A stretch of DNA of 64,000 nucleotides from NCBI GenBank assembly GCA_964651475.1, contig CAZYXV010000002.1, positions 1 through 64,000 of the forward strand. The letters run 5' to 3'. A model generated the notes under the pieces. The model searched no databases, had not been told where the DNA came from, and saw nothing but the letters and a program-made list of their open reading frames with translations. Shown piece by piece: positions 17,257-24,768 of this stretch; positions within the stretch are counted from its first letter, which is position 1, and each line of letters begins with the position of its first letter. The position numbers and the translations under genes were made by a program. The DNA is from JBGSMF01 sp964651475 (GTDB lineage Bacteria > Chloroflexota > Anaerolineae > Fen-1058).

Positions 17257-17302
17257 AGATACGTGACGTGTGATAATCTCGCGCCTCACCCGTCACGCAT
17301 TA
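17257..17302. repeat. Heptamer repeat array
   Basis: Units such as ATACGTG, ACGTGTG, CACCCGT and CACGCAT follow a 7-base rhythm in the 64-base gap between the phosphoesterase and HdrBC-like genes. It is more decayed than the other arrays. Confidence 0.65.
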
Positions 17303-17305
17303 CTT

Positions 17306-18013
17306 TCACATTCCCCGCTCTAACATCTGCCTCAATTTTTCCCTGCACTCGCCTTCCAGCGGAATCGCCGCCAGCTTGCCCGCGGTGGTATCGTGATCGT
17401 AATGAACGTGCCGGATCGCAATGGTCCCAGCGTCCCACACGGCATACGTGGCGTCGGGTGTACCATAACGCGGCTGGCCCAGGCTGCCCGGACATACGAT
17501 CACTTTATCGGCCACCTGGCGTATGCCAGGACAGTGCGTGTGCCCCACCAGTACCACGTCTGCAAGCGCATGTTTGAACGCGCTCTCCAGCGCGTCTTTG
17601 GACGCCGACATTAACGTGTGCCGGTCAAACAAACGGTCTGGCCCGGCGTGTGTCATCAAAAACCGGGTGTCGTCTAGTTCGACTGTCTTGGTCTCCGGCA
17701 GCATCGCCAGGTAATCACGCTGCGCCGCCGCCAGTTGGCGCGCCGCGTATTCAATCGTCGCGCCAACAGCGCAGCACCCATAGGCATCCGAGCCTGTGTA
17801 TAACTCGTCGGCGTCAAACACAGCCGCGTCGCAATCGCCGGCGACGGCGTGCGTGGCATTATGACGCAGCCAGGCCACACACCGGTCGGGATCGGGGCCC
17901 AACCCCACCGCATCCCCCAAAAACAATACCGCATCGGGTTTCTGTTCCACTTGCTGAAGCGCGGCCAGCGCTTCCCAGTTAGCGTGGACGTCGGCGAAAA
18001 TCAGAATACGCAT
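17306..18013 (-). CDS. Metallophosphoesterase (YfcE/MJ0936-like)
   Basis: The 235-residue calcineurin-like phosphoesterase has the ordered metal motifs: D-x-H in FADVHANWEA, GD-x-x in FLGDAVGLGP, the GD equivalent of GNH in AVAGDCDAA, MTHAGPD, and GHTH in VLVGHTHCPG. The usual GNHD motif reads GDCD, a known variation. Such enzymes cleave phosphodiesters, but the natural substrate is unknown. The start ATG at 18013 has only GGTGG as a ribosome site. It is probably cotranscribed with rubrerythrin upstream and the HdrBC-like gene downstream. Confidence 0.85.
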   Translation of the reverse strand: MRILIFADVHANWEALAALQQVEQKPDAVLFLGDAVGLGPDPDRCVAWLRHNATHAVAGDCDAAVFDADELYTGSDAYGCCAVGATIEYAARQLAAAQRDYLAMLPETKTVELDDTRFLMTHAGPDRLFDRHTLMSASKDALESAFKHALADVVLVGHTHCPGIRQVADKVIVCPGSLGQPRYGTPDATYAVWDAGTIAIRHVHYDHDTTAGKLAAIPLEGECREKLRQMLERGM

Positions 18014-18016
18014 TTT

Positions 18017-18066
18017 CCACCAAGACGCAAAGTAAAAATCGCCGTGGCGTTCTTTGCGCCTTGGCG
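18017..18066. repeat. Short inverted repeat (CCAAGACGCAAAG family)
   Basis: CCAAGACGCAAAG at 18020-18032 pairs with CTTTGCGCCTTGG at 18052-18064 (12 of 13). It fills the gap between the phosphoesterase and rubrerythrin genes. Similar CTTGGCG/CGCAAAG palindromes are common as dispersed bacterial repeats. Confidence 0.7.
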
Positions 18067-18073
18067 TTAAAAC

Positions 18074-18577
18074 CTAGAACTTGATGAAACGCTCGTGCCT
18101 GGCGCCGCATATCGGGCACACGTCCGGCGGCTCGCCTTCCACCGTATAGCCACACAAGGGGCAGATCCAGATATCGGCGGCGGCAATGTCTTGATTCGCT
18201 TCAACAGTCTGCCGCGCCAAAGTGTACAGGTGGGCGTGAATTTTTTCAGCTTCCAGCGCCCAGTTCATCGGGCGCAGCGCCTTTTTCTCGTCCTGCACCT
18301 CGGCAACCGCCTTGTAAGCCGGATACATTTCTTCGACCTCAAATGTTTCGCCGGCAATCGCTTCCGTCAAATTCGCCGCGGTGCCCTGGATGCCATCCAG
18401 GGCGCGCAGGTGATTGGTGGCGTGGACCTGCTCCGCGTAAGCCGTGGCTCGGAACAGGCGCGCCACGTTGGGATAACCATCCTTATCGGCGCGCTCTGCA
18501 AAGATAAGATAGCGCATACTTGCCTTGCTTTCGCCGGCAAACGCATCGCGCAAATTGGCTTCCGTCATCTTTTTCAT
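18074..18577 (-). CDS. rbr: Rubrerythrin
   Basis: Rubrerythrin reduces hydrogen peroxide in anaerobes through a diiron centre. The 167-residue protein has the ferritin-like domain with ligand residues in FAGESKASMRYLIFAE and, further on, YAEQVHATNHLRAL and EAEKIHAHLYTLA. A C-terminal rubredoxin-like iron site follows (CPLCGYTVEG, then CPICGARHERFI). AGGAGAT precedes the ATG by about 7 bases. It lies 27 bases after metF in a run with metV. Its presence fits an oxygen-sensitive lifestyle. Confidence 0.93.
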   Translation of the reverse strand: MKKMTEANLRDAFAGESKASMRYLIFAERADKDGYPNVARLFRATAYAEQVHATNHLRALDGIQGTAANLTEAIAGETFEVEEMYPAYKAVAEVQDEKKALRPMNWALEAEKIHAHLYTLARQTVEANQDIAAADIWICPLCGYTVEGEPPDVCPICGARHERFIKF

Positions 18578-18604
18578 TGTTGCATCTCCTAAAGTTGAGG
18601 GTGA

Positions 18605-19588
18605 CTAGGGTTTAGCTTCTACCACCGGGCGCGGCAACATGCCCGTTTTTTCCAGGATCGGCCGGACGGCCTCTTCCCACTCGACGGCCATGATGTGGAC
18701 GCCGGCCACGCCGGGAATCTCACGCGCCTGCTGAATAATCTCGACGCAAATATCAATGCCGGTTTTACGGAAAGCCTCGGCTTTGGCCTTCTTATCCTCG
18801 ATGCCTTTGCCGGCCGCTTCCATACGGTGAACGATTTCGTCGGGCACGTCCATGCCGGGCACCTGGTCGCGCATGTACTTGGCCACGCCGGGGCTTTTGA
18901 TCGGCCCGACACCGGCCAGCAAATACACCTTGTCCAGTAGCCCCAGGTCGCCGCAGCGCTTCATAAATTCGCGGAAACGCGGCACGTTGTAAATCAATTG
19001 CGTCTGGATAAAATCGGCGCCTGCCTTGATCTTTTTGCCCAGGCGATAAGGGCGAAAATCAAACGGATCGCCGAACGGATTTTCGGCGGCGCCCAAGAAA
19101 AAGCGCGGGGCGCCGTCCTTGATTTCTTCACCGCACTGAAAGACGCCCTTGTCGCGCATGTCGGCCATCATGCGCAACAATTGCATCGAGTCTATATCGT
19201 GCACGTTCTTGGCGGTGGGATGGTTGCCCATGGTCTGGTGGTCGCCCGAAAGGCACAACAAGTTGCGCATGCCGAGCGCGTACGCGCCCAGCAGATCCGC
19301 TTGCATCGCCAGGCGGTTGCGGTCGCGGCAAGTCATTTGAATGACCGGTTCGAGGCCAGCCTGGAGCGCCAGCGTTCCAGATGCAATAGATGACATGCGC
19401 ACCACGGCCGTCTGGTTATCCGTAATGTTGACCGCGTCTACCACGCCCCTGAGCAAGCCCGCCTTTTTGCGGATGACCTCGATGTTGGCGCTCTTGGGCG
19501 GGCCAAGCTCGCCGGTCGCCGCAAAGTGGCCCGCGCGCAGAATTTTTTCCAGGTTGCTGCCAGATTTATAGCCGTTTGTCTCGCTCAT
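18605..19588 (-). CDS. metF: Methylenetetrahydrofolate reductase
   Basis: MetF reduces 5,10-methylene- to 5-methyltetrahydrofolate. The 327-residue TIM-barrel protein shows family marks: ATGELGPPKSANIEVI, VDAVNITDNQTAVVRMS, NLLCLSGDHQTMGNHP (flavin site), GADFIQTQLIYN and YLLAGVGPIKSPG. The partner gene metV lies immediately upstream, the arrangement seen in acetogens, where the MetVF complex is the Wood-Ljungdahl reductase. I chose the ATG at 19588, preceded by GAGAGGAT, and rejected an in-frame ATG at 19738, because the sequence between is a repeat in the gap after metV. Confidence 0.92.
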   Translation of the reverse strand: MSETNGYKSGSNLEKILRAGHFAATGELGPPKSANIEVIRKKAGLLRGVVDAVNITDNQTAVVRMSSIASGTLALQAGLEPVIQMTCRDRNRLAMQADLLGAYALGMRNLLCLSGDHQTMGNHPTAKNVHDIDSMQLLRMMADMRDKGVFQCGEEIKDGAPRFFLGAAENPFGDPFDFRPYRLGKKIKAGADFIQTQLIYNVPRFREFMKRCGDLGLLDKVYLLAGVGPIKSPGVAKYMRDQVPGMDVPDEIVHRMEAAGKGIEDKKAKAEAFRKTGIDICVEIIQQAREIPGVAGVHIMAVEWEEAVRPILEKTGMLPRPVVEAKP

Positions 19589-19603
19589 AGATCCTCTCCA
19601 CAT

Positions 19604-19655
19604 GTTTACCGCAGAGAGCGCAAAGAAACTCAATACCCGGCGGTCTCGGCGGTGA
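19604..19655. repeat. Inverted repeat (ACCGCAGAGA family)
   Basis: ACCGCAGAGA at 19608-19617 pairs with TCTCGGCGGT at 19644-19653 (9 of 10). It fills the gap between metV and metF. ACCGCAGAGACGCAGAG-type repeats are known to be widely dispersed between genes in many bacteria. Confidence 0.65.
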
Positions 19656-19659
19656 AAAT

Positions 19660-20346
19660 TTACTCGTTGGGTTTCTTTTCCAGGCGCAAATCTTCGCGCA
19701 CAATCTTGCGCGGGCCGCCGTCGCGGCTTGTCCGCCAATTCTTGGGCGGGCGCACTTCCATGAGCAACTCGAGCCGGTTCTGGGCCTTCAAGCGGTCGTA
19801 AATCAACTGCCAGGCGCAGTCCACCTCGTCGTTGATTTCACACTTGCCATTGGACGAGCCGCCGCACGGGCCATTCAACAGGCTCTTGGAACAACGCGCG
19901 ATGGGGCATATCCCGCCCGTCAATCCCAAGATGCAATCGCCGCACGCCGCGCACCGTTCGGCCCATATCCCCTGCTCGACGGGCATCCCCAGAAATGTCG
20001 TGTTCAAGCCAGGCACGACGATGGCTTGAGGAAAACGCTCGGCCAGCGTTTGCACGCCAATGCCGCAGCCCAACGACAGGACAACGTCAGCGTCCTTGAT
20101 CTTGTCTTTGAGGGGATCAATGTATTCCCACTCGCATTGGCGTTGAACGGTGACGTCGCTCACGTCTTTGGGTTGGCCGTCCAGCTTGGTCGCCATGCGC
20201 AGCGAAGAGGATAAAATTTGGGCCTCCTTTTCGCCGCCCGCAAAGCACACGGTGACGCACGTGCCGCACCCTACAACAAGCACCTTGTTCGCCTGGGCAA
20301 TCAGTTCCTTGATTTCAGCCAGTGGCTTTTGTTCCGCAACAATCAT
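19660..20346 (-). CDS. metV: MetV-like zinc/iron-sulfur partner of MetF
   Basis: The 228-residue protein is the cysteine-rich partner of MetF found in acetogens (methylenetetrahydrofolate reductase C-terminal domain family). An N-terminal part has VVGCGTCVTVCFAGG and SLGCGIGVQTLAERF. The C-terminal part carries CAACGDC, then CPIARCSKSLLNGPCGGS and GKCEINDEVDCAW, the family signature. The cysteines are expected to hold a zinc and iron-sulfur clusters and to connect MetF to electron carriers. A GGAGG ribosome site precedes the ATG. It is the first gene of the metV-metF-rbr run, with a promoter at 20470-20499. Confidence 0.88.
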   Translation of the reverse strand: MIVAEQKPLAEIKELIAQANKVLVVGCGTCVTVCFAGGEKEAQILSSSLRMATKLDGQPKDVSDVTVQRQCEWEYIDPLKDKIKDADVVLSLGCGIGVQTLAERFPQAIVVPGLNTTFLGMPVEQGIWAERCAACGDCILGLTGGICPIARCSKSLLNGPCGGSSNGKCEINDEVDCAWQLIYDRLKAQNRLELLMEVRPPKNWRTSRDGGPRKIVREDLRLEKKPNE

Positions 20347-20355
20347 TTTAGCCTC

Positions 20356-20404
20356 CAGTGGTCAGCGTTCAGTGGTCAGCGTTCAGCAGTCAGCTAACAG
20401 TATA
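20356..20404. repeat. Heptamer repeat array
   Basis: Seven regular units, CAGTGGT, CAGCGTT, CAGTGGT, CAGCGTT, CAGCAGT, CAGCTAA and CAGTATA, start 10 bases upstream of the metV start codon, in its leader. Confidence 0.9.
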
Positions 20405-20469
20405 CCTCATTCATTTCCACAGCACAAAATTGCTCTTCTGCCAAAAGCTGACAGCTATGAGCTTTAAAG

Positions 20470-20499
20470 ATTATAGTCTGCATGGCAAGCGACTGTCTA
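20470..20499 (-). promoter_or_regulatory. Probable metV-metF promoter
   Basis: On the minus strand TAGACA (5 of 6, 20499-20494) and a perfect TATAAT (20475-20470) are separated by 18 bases. The transcript would carry a leader of about 115 bases that includes the heptamer array. Confidence 0.65.
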
Positions 20500-20598
20500 T
20501 AGCACATGAGGGGCTTGGCGCAAGTGAGGATAGTTCTAAATGACTAAAAACAATCTCCGATCCTCCCATAAGCTAGGGGATAGGCAAACCCTTGAAGG

Positions 20599-20627
20599 TT
20601 GCCGCAGGCTGTGATTGGGCGTATAAT
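20599..20627 (+). promoter_or_regulatory. Probable promoter of the R-M island
   Basis: TTGCCG at 20599-20604 and TATAAT at 20622-20627 are separated by 17 bases. It resembles the TTGCCC/TATAAT promoters at pstS and at 59481. It places the methyltransferase start at 20667, not at an in-frame ATG at 20592. Confidence 0.7.
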
Positions 20628-20666
20628 GACCACTCTACTATCGGTGTGAATTTGGTGAGAACAAAA

Positions 20667-21569
20667 ATGAAAAGCAATTCTCTACCTGGTAAAAAGAAAC
20701 AGGCCAAAGAACAAGCTTTTAGATTAGATACATTGTACTTGGGCGATTGCAGCGACATTTTGCCGACCCTGCCAGATGAATGTGTACATCTTATTGTTAC
20801 CTCTCCGCCCTACGCCGACCGCCGCAAAGGCAGTTATGGTGGAATACACCCCGACAAATATGTTGAGTGGTTTCTGCCCATTTCGACTGAACTCAAGCGT
20901 GTGCTCAAGCCAGATGGCTCATTTGTTTTGAATATCAAAGAGCCAGTGATAGATGGTGAACGCCACACCTATGTAATAGAGCTTGTTCTTGCCATGCGAA
21001 AGCAAGGATGGCTTTGGACAGACGAGTACTGCTGGCATAAAAAAAATTGTTACCCTGGCAAATGGCCGAACCGTTTTCGAGATGCGTGGGAGCATTGTTA
21101 CCATTTTACCAGACAAAAGCATTTTCAAATGTTCCAAGAAGAAGTCATGGTGCCCGTTGGTCAATGGTCTGAAAAGCGGTTGGCAAAACTAACCCAAAAT
21201 GACATCGTCAGAGATGAATCTCGTTCTCAAAGTGGCTTTGGGAAACGAGTCGCTAACTGGATTGGGCGTGATAAAGTATACCCCACCAATGTTCTGCACC
21301 TGGCTACCGAAGTTACCAACAAAAACCACAGCGCTGCCTTCCCTCTCGATCTTCCTTCGTGGTTTATTCGTCTTTTTACCAAGCCGGGCGATGTCGTGCT
21401 TGACCCTTTCATTGGATCGGGCACCACGGCGGTAGCAGCCAGAAAACTGGGGCGGCGATTTATCGGCATCGAAATCAAGCCCGAATACTTTGAGTTAGCC
21501 CAAACTGCCATTGCCGAAATTCCGATGACACTATTTGATTACGCCGAAATTGTGAGCGAAGCCACATGA
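20667..21569 (+). CDS. DNA methyltransferase (beta-type order, N4-cytosine or N6-adenine)
   Basis: The 300-residue enzyme methylates DNA at a specific site. The catalytic motif IV (VTSPPYADRR) comes first and the AdoMet-binding motif I (DPFIGSGTTAVAA) near the C-terminus, the beta-class order. TSPPY is most common in N4-cytosine enzymes but also occurs in some N6-adenine ones. Codon use is more AT-rich than that of the surrounding host genes, a sign of recent transfer. The stop overlaps the start of the next gene (ATGA), which encodes a likely partner nuclease. GGTGAG lies 9 bases before the ATG. Confidence 0.9.
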   Translation: MKSNSLPGKKKQAKEQAFRLDTLYLGDCSDILPTLPDECVHLIVTSPPYADRRKGSYGGIHPDKYVEWFLPISTELKRVLKPDGSFVLNIKEPVIDGERHTYVIELVLAMRKQGWLWTDEYCWHKKNCYPGKWPNRFRDAWEHCYHFTRQKHFQMFQEEVMVPVGQWSEKRLAKLTQNDIVRDESRSQSGFGKRVANWIGRDKVYPTNVLHLATEVTNKNHSAAFPLDLPSWFIRLFTKPGDVVLDPFIGSGTTAVAARKLGRRFIGIEIKPEYFELAQTAIAEIPMTLFDYAEIVSEAT

Positions 21570-22315
21570 ATAATAAAGAGTTGATGCAGCTTATTGGAGA
21601 ACACTTGCACGAATTTTACCAACGCCGGATGCAAAGGCTTGAGAAACTCGAGTTGAAGCAAATCCTCAAGCACAAGAACCCCTACCTTTTTAAAGCGATG
21701 GGTGCACTTAATGCCAACGAGATCGTCGCTGGCATCCTGACGGCCTATTTGAGTTCGTCCGATGAAGGCATCTTTGGAGACGCCTTTTTTGAACCAATTG
21801 CCAAAGCTGTATCAGGTGGAGTTGTTTCACCCAGCGAAGGCGTTGACATTGCTATAGAAACGCCGTCCGTCTACAAGGCCATTTCCGTCAAATCTGGCCC
21901 TAATCCCTTCAATAGCAGCCAGCGCAAGAGGCAAGATGACGAATTTCGCGCCTTGCGCCAACGCCTCACCAAGTTGGGGAAGCAGTTTGATCCAATTCTT
22001 GGCCATGCTTATGGGCAGCAAAAACCCAAGCCATCAAAATCAAAGATCAACTACCGCGATGTATATGGCCAGGCATTTTGGGAAGAGCTTACTGGCGATC
22101 CCGATTTTTACCTGAAACTCGTTCGTTTTATGGAAACCGATGTCATCTCCGGGCATCGCCAAGAGTACGAACGCGCGTGGAACAACGCGCTCAATAAATA
22201 TGTGCGCGAGTTTACAATAGACTTTTGCGACGAGTCCGGCGCAGTATTATGGGAAAAACTGGTGCAGTTTAACAGCGGCACGTATCAGGAGAGTAAGGGC
22301 AGTGGCAAAGCATAG
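21566..22315 (+). CDS. Putative type II restriction endonuclease
   Basis: The 249-residue protein resembles PmeII-type restriction enzymes, a call made from memory of the family with moderate certainty. Its middle holds a plausible PD-(D/E)xK core: GVDIAIETPSVYKAISVKSG gives an Asp-x-Ala-x-Glu strand followed by V-K. NPFNSSQRKRQDDEF follows. No membrane or signal segment is seen. It is coupled to the methyltransferase by a 4-base overlap, which supports the restriction role. AT-rich codon use matches the methyltransferase, so the two probably arrived together. Confidence 0.75.
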   Translation: MNNKELMQLIGEHLHEFYQRRMQRLEKLELKQILKHKNPYLFKAMGALNANEIVAGILTAYLSSSDEGIFGDAFFEPIAKAVSGGVVSPSEGVDIAIETPSVYKAISVKSGPNPFNSSQRKRQDDEFRALRQRLTKLGKQFDPILGHAYGQQKPKPSKSKINYRDVYGQAFWEELTGDPDFYLKLVRFMETDVISGHRQEYERAWNNALNKYVREFTIDFCDESGAVLWEKLVQFNSGTYQESKGSGKA

Positions 22316-22562
22316 TCAAGCCTATCAGGTATTCTATTACGATGGAGAAGGCGACCATCCCACTTACCACTTCATACAGGACATAGAAGGCGCATCGCCA
22401 GAGGATGCACTGCGGAGGAACCTCCAGAATGCAATTGGCAAGACAAGAGAACTTTTAGACTTGTCGCCCCAATATTTTTCCGATGATGATATTCAATTCG
22501 GGTTGTGTGTGCTTAAAGATGATAGTATGATTTCCGCTTGTCAAGTCATTGGGATATTGTAG
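22302..22562 (+). CDS. Small protein of unknown function in the R-M island
   Basis: The 86-residue product starts at a GTG inside the end of the nuclease gene, with AGGAGAGTAAGGG as ribosome site. It has an acidic, HicB-like or MTH538-like feel (YQVFYYDGEGDHPTYHFIQD), but I cannot assign a family. It lacks obvious catalytic residues. Base composition is AT-rich, as in the two genes upstream. It might be a control protein, a nuclease subunit or an antitoxin-like factor. The overlap with the nuclease gene makes cotranslation likely. Confidence 0.65.
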   Translation: MAKHSQAYQVFYYDGEGDHPTYHFIQDIEGASPEDALRRNLQNAIGKTRELLDLSPQYFSDDDIQFGLCVLKDDSMISACQVIGIL

Positions 22563-23442
22563 ATTGAGTGATTGGCAACTCGTGACCCACCGCATCTACT
22601 TTGGCGACAATCTCCCCATCCTCCAGGGGATGCCGGGCGACTCGGTAGATCTGATCTACATTGACCCACCCTTCAATACGGGCAAAGCGCAGAGCCGCAC
22701 GCGCATCAAAGCCGTGCGTTCTGAAAGCGGCGACCGCACAGGGTTTCAGGGGCAGCGCTACGAAACGATCCGGCTCGGCTCGGCCTCTTTTGCCGACCAG
22801 TTTGACGACTACCTGGCGTTTCTTGAGCCGCGCCTGCGCCAGGCGCATCGCGTGCTTGCGCCCCAGGGCAGCCTGTACTTTCACGTGGACTATCGTCAAG
22901 TGCACTATTGCAAAGTGCTGCTGGACGCCATCTTTGGCCGCGAGTGTTTTCTAAATGAGGTGATTTGGGCCTACGATTACGGCGGGCGCACCCAAAAAAA
23001 GTGGCCGCCCAAACACGACAATATCTTGCTGTACGCCAAAGACCCCAATCACTATACGTTCAACGTGGGCGACATTGAGCGCATCCCTTACATGGCGCCC
23101 GGATTGGTGGGGCCAGAAAAGGCGGCGCGCGGCAAGCTGCCCACCGACACGTGGTGGCACACCATCGTGGCCACCAACAGCAAAGAAAAAACCGGCTACC
23201 CGACCCAAAAGCCGCTGGGCATTCTCAAGCGCATCATCCTGGCATCCTCGAATCCCGGCGACGTGGTGCTGGATTTTTTCGCCGGCAGCGGCACGACGGG
23301 AGCGGCCTGCCTCGAATTGGGCAGGCGCTTTATCCTGATTGACAATAACGCGCAGGCCATGCAAGCGATGGCGCGCCGCTTTGAAAACATTGATTCAATT
23401 GAGTGGATTGGTTTGGAAACGTCTGGACACACAGGGAAATGA
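22549..23442 (+). CDS. Site-specific adenine DNA methyltransferase
   Basis: The 297-residue enzyme is of the beta class, with DPPFNTG (motif IV, typical of N6-adenine enzymes) near residue 39 and DFFAGSGTTGAACLE (motif I) near 245. TQKPLGILKRII precedes motif I, as is usual. Unlike its upstream neighbours it is GC-rich with host-like codon use, so it may be an older or separate acquisition. The start is uncertain: TTG at 22549, TTG at 22564 and GTG at 22582 are all possible, and none has a good ribosome site. Confidence 0.88.
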   Translation: MGYCRLSDWQLVTHRIYFGDNLPILQGMPGDSVDLIYIDPPFNTGKAQSRTRIKAVRSESGDRTGFQGQRYETIRLGSASFADQFDDYLAFLEPRLRQAHRVLAPQGSLYFHVDYRQVHYCKVLLDAIFGRECFLNEVIWAYDYGGRTQKKWPPKHDNILLYAKDPNHYTFNVGDIERIPYMAPGLVGPEKAARGKLPTDTWWHTIVATNSKEKTGYPTQKPLGILKRIILASSNPGDVVLDFFAGSGTTGAACLELGRRFILIDNNAQAMQAMARRFENIDSIEWIGLETSGHTGK

Positions 23443-23448
23443 AAATGT

Positions 23449-24768
23449 ATGGCAACTAGCGATCCGGCAATTGGGGGCATGTCTCACCGCCTCTCCTCAA
23501 CTTTTCGCGCCTTGCGCCACCACAACTATCGCCTGTTCTTTTTTGGGCAGATGATTTCACTCGTCGGCACGTGGATGCAGACGATTGCCCAGCAGTGGCT
23601 GATATATCGCCTGACCGGCTCGGCCACCATGCTGGGGCTGGTCAACCTGGTGACGGCGATTCCGTTGTTGCCATTGTCGTTGTGGGGCGGTTCGCTGGCC
23701 GACCGTTTTTCAAAGCGATCCATCATCGTGATTACCCAGGCGGTGATGATGGTTCAGGCCTTTATCCTGGCGGCGTTGACGTGGACGGGCACGGTGCAAG
23801 TGTGGCACGTGATGGTATTGGCCGTGCTCTTGGGCGCGGCCAACGCCGTAGACGTGCCGGCCCGGCAGGCCTTTGTCGTCGAGATGGTCGAGGGCAAAGA
23901 GGATCTCACCAACGCCATTGGGTTGAACTCGACGGTGTTCAATACGGCGCGCGCGATCGGCCCGGCCATCGCCGGCGTGGCAGTAGCCACCACGGGCGAA
24001 GCGGGCGCGTTTTTCATCAACGGCGTCACCTTCCTGGCCGTCATCGCCGGTTTGTTGATGATGCGCCTGCCGCCGCAGGCGCGCGCATCGCGCCAGCCCA
24101 AGCTAGGTTCTCACCTGATGGAAGGCTTGCGCTATATCGTCACCCACCAGACCGTGATGGTTTTAATGAGCCTGGTGGCCGTGTCGGCTTTTCTTTCGAT
24201 GCCGTACAACACACTGCTGCCGGTCTTTGCGGAAAACATTTTAAACGACAGCGCACGCCCCATGCTCGATCTGATGTGCACGGGGCCGCGCGCGCTCTTG
24301 AACTGCCAGTCGCCAGACGCCTTGACGTATGGGTTGCTGATGGCCGCCACCGGCCTGGGCGCGGTGATGGGCGCCTTGTTCGTCGCGTCGCTACCTGCCA
24401 CGGCGCGGCGCGGGCGATGGTTGGCGCTGGGCAACCTGGCCTTCCCGGCGCTCTTGTTGGGAATGGCTGTCTCGCGTTCGTTCGCGCTGTCATTGCTCTT
24501 GCTGGTGGGGATTGGCGTCAGCTTTGTGGTTCAAAACGCGCTGGCCAATACACTGATTCAAATCGCCGCGCCGGACGAATTGCGCGGGCGCATCATGAGC
24601 TTTTACTCGCTCACCTTTCAGGGGATGATGCGCGCGGGCGGCATGCAGGCCGGCCTGATGGGGGACTGGGTGGGCGCGCCGCTGGCAGTGGGGCTGGGGG
24701 CCGCAATTTGCCTGGCCTATGGGGCATTCGTCGCGCTGCGTTACCCGCGCGTGCGTGGCATGGGCTAA
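23449..24768 (+). CDS. MFS exporter (DHA3/EntS-like)
   Basis: The 439-residue protein has about 12 membrane helices and the typical start of the MFS_3 group: ALRHHNYRLFFFGQMISLVG, then GSLADRFSKRSIIV (motif A between helices 2 and 3). Members export siderophores, drugs or other small molecules. Without a biosynthetic partner here the substrate is unknown. It begins 6 bases after the methyltransferase. A second ATG at 23479 would remove 10 residues. The 3' end overlaps the convergent TPR gene by 4 bases. Confidence 0.88.
   Translation: MATSDPAIGGMSHRLSSTFRALRHHNYRLFFFGQMISLVGTWMQTIAQQWLIYRLTGSATMLGLVNLVTAIPLLPLSLWGGSLADRFSKRSIIVITQAVMMVQAFILAALTWTGTVQVWHVMVLAVLLGAANAVDVPARQAFVVEMVEGKEDLTNAIGLNSTVFNTARAIGPAIAGVAVATTGEAGAFFINGVTFLAVIAGLLMMRLPPQARASRQPKLGSHLMEGLRYIVTHQTVMVLMSLVAVSAFLSMPYNTLLPVFAENILNDSARPMLDLMCTGPRALLNCQSPDALTYGLLMAATGLGAVMGALFVASLPATARRGRWLALGNLAFPALLLGMAVSRSFALSLLLLVGIGVSFVVQNALANTLIQIAAPDELRGRIMSFYSLTFQGMMRAGGMQAGLMGDWVGAPLAVGLGAAICLAYGAFVALRYPRVRGMG

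Larger units (their letters stand above)
20347..20666. other. Divergent intergenic region between metV and the R-M island
   Basis: This 320-base stretch holds no gene. It contains a heptamer array (20356-20404), further decayed units near 20445-20466, a minus-strand promoter for metV and a plus-strand promoter for the methyltransferase gene. A second weak minus-strand promoter is possible, with TATACT at 20404-20399 and TTGTGC at 20427-20422. The base composition turns AT-richer from about 20400 onward. Confidence 0.7.

Noticed and set aside
19589..19738. N-terminal extension of MetF from an upstream ATG
   Set aside because: The extension lies over an ACCGCAGAGA repeat and has no ribosome site, while the ATG at 19588 has one.
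20356..20404. Possible CRISPR array or regulatory iteron cluster
   Set aside because: Units are 7 bases and touch each other with no spacers. Iterons or CRISPR need longer repeats. No cas or rep gene is near.
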